A program made the translations under genes and the position numbers. DNA of 8,797 bases from ATZT02 sp038124905 (GTDB lineage Bacteria > Actinomycetota > Actinomycetes > S36-B12 > UBA5976): positions 1-8,797 of the forward strand of contig JAYPCW010000046.1 of NCBI GenBank assembly GCA_038124905.1. The letters run 5' to 3'. This document shows positions 6,009 through 8,797 of this stretch, piece after piece. The notes below the pieces were generated by a model. That model was not told the origin of the DNA. It did not search any database and saw nothing but the letters and a program-made list of their open reading frames with translations. Position 1 is the first letter of the stretch, and each line of letters starts with the position of its first letter.

Positions 6009-7586
6009 ATGATTAACTTAATAAGCAGAAGCGAGGCGAACTTGGCGATACCTTCCCCAGGATATTCAGTTACCTTACGCGTAGAAATGCCTGCCGAGGG
6101 AGCTTCAACAGGTGGCTTGGCCGCCGCAGTTACTACTGCTGGTGGAGTTTTAACAGCCCTGGACGTTACCGAATCAGGTCACAATTACATCGTTATAGAC
6201 GTAACTTGTAATGCGCGAGATGACTCTCATACTGCAGAAATTACTGAATCCATAGGCAAACTTGCTGGCGCAAAGGTAAGAAAAGTTTCTGATAGGACTT
6301 TTCTTTTGCATCTTGGTGGAAAACTAGAAGTAAATTCAAAAGTTCCTTTAAAAACTCGCGATGATTTGTCTCGGGCCTACACTCCTGGCGTTGCCAGAGT
6401 TTGTCTTGCTATTGCTGAAGATCAAGCAAACGCCAGGCGTTTAACAATTAAAAGAAACACCGTTGCAGTAGTTACTGATGGGTCGGCAATCTTAGGATTA
6501 GGAAATTTAGGCGCTTCAGCAGCGTTACCAGTTATGGAAGGTAAGGCTGTTTTATTTAAACAGTTTGCTGATGTAGATGCTTGGCCAGTTTGCATTGATA
6601 GTCAAGATGTTGATGAAATTGTTCGAACCGTGCAATTAATTGCTCCTGCATATGGAGGAATTAATTTAGAAGATATTTCTGCACCGCGTTGCTTTGAGAT
6701 CGAACGCCGCTTGCGTGAATTACTAGACATTCCAGTCTTCCACGACGATCAGCATGGAACAGCAATCGTTGTGCTAGCTGCGCTAAGAAATGCTTTAAAA
6801 GTTGTCAATAAAGATATAACAAAAATAAAGGTCATAATGAGTGGTGCAGGTGCTGCGGGAACTGCCATAGCGAAATTACTAGTGTTTAGTGGATTAAAAA
6901 ACTTAATTATGTTTGATAGCTCTGGCGCCATAAATGGTTCACGCCAAGATTTAATAGATTCTGAATGGATAGCTGAGAACACAAATAAAGCAGGATTTAC
7001 TGGAACTTTAAGTGAAGCCTTAGTTGGGGCCGATGTATTTATTGGAGTAAGCGCACCTGATATTTTGGCCGAAGCTGATATCAAAAAAATGGCAAAAGAT
7101 TCAGTTGTCTTTGCTTTAGCTAATCCCAATCCTGAGATTGATCCGATAATTGCAGGTAAACATGCAGCAGTTGTCGCAACCGGAAGAAGTGATTTTCCTA
7201 ATCAGATAAATAATGTTTTTCACCTATTGTTATTTTGTCACTTTCTTAGCTTATATTGTTTCTTCACAAAATATAAATTTCGTTTTTTGTTAGTTTTTTC
7301 ATACTTATTGTTCTTTTTTTTATTTTTTAGATATCATANNNNNNNNNNTTTTCCTAATCAGATAAATAATGTTTTGGCATTTCCAGGAATTTTTAGAGGC
7401 TTGTTAGATGCAGGCGCAAAAGATATTACAAATGAAATGTTGGTTGCTGCAGCCGAGGCAATTGCAGACAGGGTTTCAGAAACTCAATTGAATGCAAGCT
7501 TTGTAGTTCCTAGCGTCTTTGATTCTCAAGTTTCGCTAGCCGTGGCTAGTGCGGTTAAGGCCGTTGTTGCAAAGAATTCGCAATAG
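6009..7586 (+). CDS. ACT-domain malic enzyme, interrupted by a scaffold join
   Basis: This enzyme decarboxylates malate to pyruvate with reduction of NAD(P). An N-terminal ACT-like domain (about residues 15-90, starting PGYSVTLRVEMP) precedes the catalytic part, as in many actinobacterial malic enzymes, where it may sense a metabolite. Visible catalytic residues are Tyr124 (YTPGVAR), Lys179 (MEGK), metal ligands Glu221 and Asp222 (LEDISAP) and Asp247 (FHDDQHGTA), and the nucleotide loop GAGAAG at 279-284, then ANPNPEI. The ATG at 6009 has GGGAG at 5993-5997; the open frame upstream lies over the hemolysin III gene and adds no family sequence. After GRSDFPNQINNV, 52 codons (hydrophobic residues and four unknown) are foreign: they come from a T-rich block, 10 Ns and a second copy of a 27-bp sequence. 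Without them the protein is 473 residues and reads smoothly into LAFPGIFRGLLDAG. The frame survives only because the placeholder gap has ten Ns. I regard the gene as intact in the organism. Confidence 0.9.
   Translation: MINLISRSEANLAIPSPGYSVTLRVEMPAEGASTGGLAAAVTTAGGVLTALDVTESGHNYIVIDVTCNARDDSHTAEITESIGKLAGAKVRKVSDRTFLLHLGGKLEVNSKVPLKTRDDLSRAYTPGVARVCLAIAEDQANARRLTIKRNTVAVVTDGSAILGLGNLGASAALPVMEGKAVLFKQFADVDAWPVCIDSQDVDEIVRTVQLIAPAYGGINLEDISAPRCFEIERRLRELLDIPVFHDDQHGTAIVVLAALRNALKVVNKDITKIKVIMSGAGAAGTAIAKLLVFSGLKNLIMFDSSGAINGSRQDLIDSEWIAENTNKAGFTGTLSEALVGADVFIGVSAPDILAEADIKKMAKDSVVFALANPNPEIDPIIAGKHAAVVATGRSDFPNQINNVFHLLLFCHFLSLYCFFTKYKFRFLLVFSYLLFFFLFFRYHXXXXFPNQINNVLAFPGIFRGLLDAGAKDITNEMLVAAAEAIADRVSETQLNASFVVPSVFDSQVSLAVASAVKAVVAKNSQ
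7193..7219 (+). repeat. 27-bp duplicated segment, left copy (contig end)
   Basis: This 27-bp stretch, from TTTTCCTAATC to AATGTTTT, recurs without mismatch at 7349-7375. It encodes FPNQINNV of the malic enzyme. The left copy is continuous with good coding sequence upstream, and identity ends at 7220 (T) against 7376 (G). Confidence 0.95.
7220..7338. other. T-rich foreign block at a contig end
   Basis: This 119-nt block is about 58% T and 20% G+C by hand count, far from the composition of the coding sequence on either side. It has no malic enzyme similarity; its in-frame translation is a run of Phe, Leu and Tyr. It lies between the left repeat copy and the Ns. It is most likely a chimeric or low-quality contig tail, or sequence from another genome that shares the 27-mer. 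On either strand I see no gene in it. Confidence 0.8.
7339..7348. other. Assembly gap (10 Ns)
   Basis: Ten consecutive Ns are placed exactly before the right copy of the 27-bp repeat. A round number of Ns is typical of a placeholder between contigs, so the real gap length is not represented; the repeat indicates that the true distance is negative, that is, the contigs overlap. Confidence 0.98.
7349..7375 (+). repeat. 27-bp duplicated segment, right copy (contig start)
   Basis: This is the second perfect copy of the segment at 7193-7219. It begins at the first base after the Ns, as expected when the start of the next contig overlaps the end of the previous one. Coding sequence of the malic enzyme continues from it without a break. 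Confidence 0.95.
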
Positions 7587-7633
7587 TTCGCTTCGAGTTT
7601 TTGAATTTTGTCTTTGCTTATAGAATTGGCAAA

Positions 7634-7639
7634 TACAAT
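7634..7639 (+). promoter_or_regulatory. Candidate -10 box for cysK-cysE
   Basis: TACAAT matches the -10 consensus at five of six positions and lies in the 73-nt spacer between the malic enzyme and cysK. A start near 7646 would leave a short leader holding the GGAG ribosome site at 7652-7655. A TAGAAT at 7621-7626 is an alternative. No clear -35 box is seen at 16-18 bases from either. Confidence 0.35.
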
Positions 7640-7659
7640 TTGGCTGACTTTGGAGCACA

Positions 7660-8589
7660 ATGAAAATTTATAGCGATATAACGGAAGTCTTTGGAAACAC
7701 TCCGTTGGTTCGATTAAATCGAATAACCGATGGGGCAAAGGCAAATGTGCTAGCCAAATTAGAGTTTTACAATCCAACTAGCAGCGTTAAAGACCGAATT
7801 GGAATTGCCATGGTCGACGCGGCAGAAAGATCAGGCGAACTTAAACCAGGTGGCACGATAGTTGAAGCTACAAGCGGAAATACAGGAATCGCCTTAGCAA
7901 TGGTGGGCGCTGCCCGTGGATACAAAGTTATTTTGACCATGCCTGACTCGATGAGTAGAGAAAGGCGCGCATTGTTACGAGCTTTTGGAGCGGAATTAGT
8001 TTTAACTCCAGCCGCAGAAGGTATGCGGGGATCGATCGCAAAAGCTGAAGAACTTGGATCTCAACCTGGCTCGGTTTTGGTGCGTCAATTTAAGAATGAT
8101 GCCAATCCTGAAATTCATCGAAACACCACAGCAAAAGAGATTTGGGACGACACCGATGGAACTGTAGATGCAGTAGTCGCTGGTATTGGAACTGGTGGAA
8201 CCATTACTGGAGTTGGGCAAGTTCTAAAAAAACTAAAACCATCTGTAAAGATTTTTGCAGTTGAGCCAGAAGCATCACCCTTGTTAACTGGTGGAACCGC
8301 TGCGGGGCACCCACTTATGGGTATAGGAGCAAACTTCATTCCTGAAATTTTGGATAGAGATGTTTATGATGAAGTCTTAGATGCACCCACCGAAGAAGCA
8401 ATGAAATATGCCAAACGCGCTGCAAAAGAAGAGGGCATCATGGCAGGAATTTCATCAGGAGCAGCACTTTGGGCAGCATGCCAAGTAGCCCAAAGAGAAG
8501 AATTTAATAATAAAAATATTGTTGTGATTGTTCCTTCATTTGGAGAGAGATACTTGTCAACCGCGCTTTATTCAGATCTGATGGATTGA
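7660..8589 (+). CDS. cysK: Cysteine synthase A (O-acetylserine sulfhydrylase)
   Basis: This is a 309-residue cytoplasmic PLP enzyme that makes cysteine from O-acetylserine and sulfide. The PLP lysine is Lys44 in NPTSSVKDRIG, the substrate loop is TSGNTG at 71-76, the phosphate-binding loop is GTGGT at 177-181, and Ser266 in GISSGA contacts the pyridine ring. The C-terminal PSFGERYLST is typical of CysK. FGNTPLVRLN near the start and the full length of about 310 residues agree with CysK rather than cystathionine beta-synthase, which has extra domains. The ATG at 7660 has GGAG at 7652-7655 with a short spacing of four bases. It is followed by cysE, whose ATG shares its A with the cysK TGA; CysK and CysE form the regulatory cysteine synthase complex, in which the C-terminal tail of CysE occupies the CysK active site. 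That tail lies beyond the window. Confidence 0.96.
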   Translation: MKIYSDITEVFGNTPLVRLNRITDGAKANVLAKLEFYNPTSSVKDRIGIAMVDAAERSGELKPGGTIVEATSGNTGIALAMVGAARGYKVILTMPDSMSRERRALLRAFGAELVLTPAAEGMRGSIAKAEELGSQPGSVLVRQFKNDANPEIHRNTTAKEIWDDTDGTVDAVVAGIGTGGTITGVGQVLKKLKPSVKIFAVEPEASPLLTGGTAAGHPLMGIGANFIPEILDRDVYDEVLDAPTEEAMKYAKRAAKEEGIMAGISSGAALWAACQVAQREEFNNKNIVVIVPSFGERYLSTALYSDLMD

Positions 8590-8797
8590 TGAGCAAAGTT
8601 TCATTAAGAACCAGATTAAAAGAAGATATCGAAACAGCAAAAAAAAGAGACCCAGCCGCTCGAAGTACAGCTGAAATCGTTTTAGCTTATCCCGGAGTGC
8701 ATGCAATATGGGGACACCGAATTGCGCATTGGTTTTGGAAGAAAAAAAGATTCTTAACTGCCAGAATTATTTCAAATATTTTTAGATCCCGAACTGG
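8589..8797 (+). CDS. cysE: Serine O-acetyltransferase, 3' partial (first 69 codons)
   Basis: This is the N-terminal part of the enzyme that acetylates serine with acetyl-CoA, the first committed step of cysteine synthesis. The visible 69 residues carry the CysE N-terminal helical domain signature: KEDIETAKKRDPAARS, then AEIVLAYPGVHAIWGHRIAHWFW, then ARIISNIF and RSRTG at the edge, where the family continues into the hexapeptide-repeat acetyltransferase domain. Start ATG 8589-8591 overlaps the cysK stop TGA 8587-8589 by one base (TGATG), so reinitiation by the same ribosome is likely and no separate ribosome site is needed. The catalytic His residues and the C-terminal tail that would bind CysK are outside the window, so intactness cannot be judged. 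Confidence 0.93.
   Translation, partial: MSKVSLRTRLKEDIETAKKRDPAARSTAEIVLAYPGVHAIWGHRIAHWFWKKKRFLTARIISNIFRSRT

Noticed and set aside
6749..7129. Minus-strand ORF of 126 codons within the malic enzyme
   Set aside because: It is antisense to the conserved nucleotide-binding domain, and its Ala/Pro/Ser-rich translation is typical of a shadow frame.
7264..7302. Short minus-strand ORF starting at the CAT at 7300-7302 in the T-rich block
   Set aside because: It runs only about a dozen codons before TGA, has no recognisable sequence and lies in a probable artefact.
7216..7330. Intron-like look: GT near the left edge, a long pyrimidine tract and AG at the right
   Set aside because: The gene is bacterial, the exact 27-bp duplication and the Ns explain the interruption better, and the block's real length is unknown because of the gap.
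7526..7777. Minus-strand ORF across the malic enzyme end and the cysK start
   Set aside because: It is antisense to the cysK N-terminus and the malic enzyme tail, with no recognisable domain.
8002..8339. Two overlapping minus-strand ORFs within cysK
   Set aside because: Both are shadows of the conserved PLP enzyme; neither has a motif or a ribosome site.

Overview
The window is a compact, visibly AT-rich bacterial chromosome segment, almost certainly from a metagenome or single-cell assembly, because it contains a 10-N scaffold join inside a gene. The gene set (a malic enzyme with an N-terminal ACT domain, a thioredoxin gene next to a DUF4395 gene, and an overlapping cysK-cysE pair) together with very short spacers fits a streamlined, low-GC actinobacterium of the freshwater or marine planktonic kind. 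This placement is an inference from gene content; no rRNA or other marker gene is present.

Layout. Positions 1-1103 hold the 3' part of a STE24-type M48 membrane zinc protease whose start lies before the window. An aldo/keto reductase (1116-2114) and a small DoxX-like membrane protein (2138-2512) follow on the same strand. Convergent to them, on the minus strand, is a thioredoxin-DUF4395 pair (3386 down to 2516). Across a 118-nt divergent spacer with an 8-bp inverted repeat lies a zinc-dependent alcohol/polyol dehydrogenase (3505-4503), then a phosphatidylcholine synthase-like CDP-alcohol phosphotransferase (4546-5295). The stop of that gene overlaps the stop of a convergent hemolysin III/PAQR-family gene (5957 down to 5292). 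Divergent from it is the ACT-domain malic enzyme (6009-7586), followed by cysK (7660-8589) and the first 69 codons of cysE (8589 to the edge).

How the genes work together. CysE and CysK catalyse the last two steps of cysteine synthesis from serine and are translationally coupled. Thioredoxin and DUF4395 each carry a CxxC motif and look like one membrane-associated redox unit. The phosphatidylcholine synthase would make phosphatidylcholine directly from choline and CDP-diacylglycerol. The other genes are ordinary metabolism without a clear shared pathway.

The main anomaly is inside the malic enzyme. A 27-bp sequence is duplicated on either side of a 119-nt T-rich block and 10 Ns; removing one copy with the block and the Ns (156 nt) restores a continuous, family-typical protein. 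This is best read as a failed contig merge, not biology. I see no CRISPR array, transposase, tRNA, rRNA or phage gene, no gene-free stretch longer than 300 nt, and nothing that supports a previously undescribed multi-gene system; the thioredoxin-DUF4395 pair is the least characterised functional unit here.
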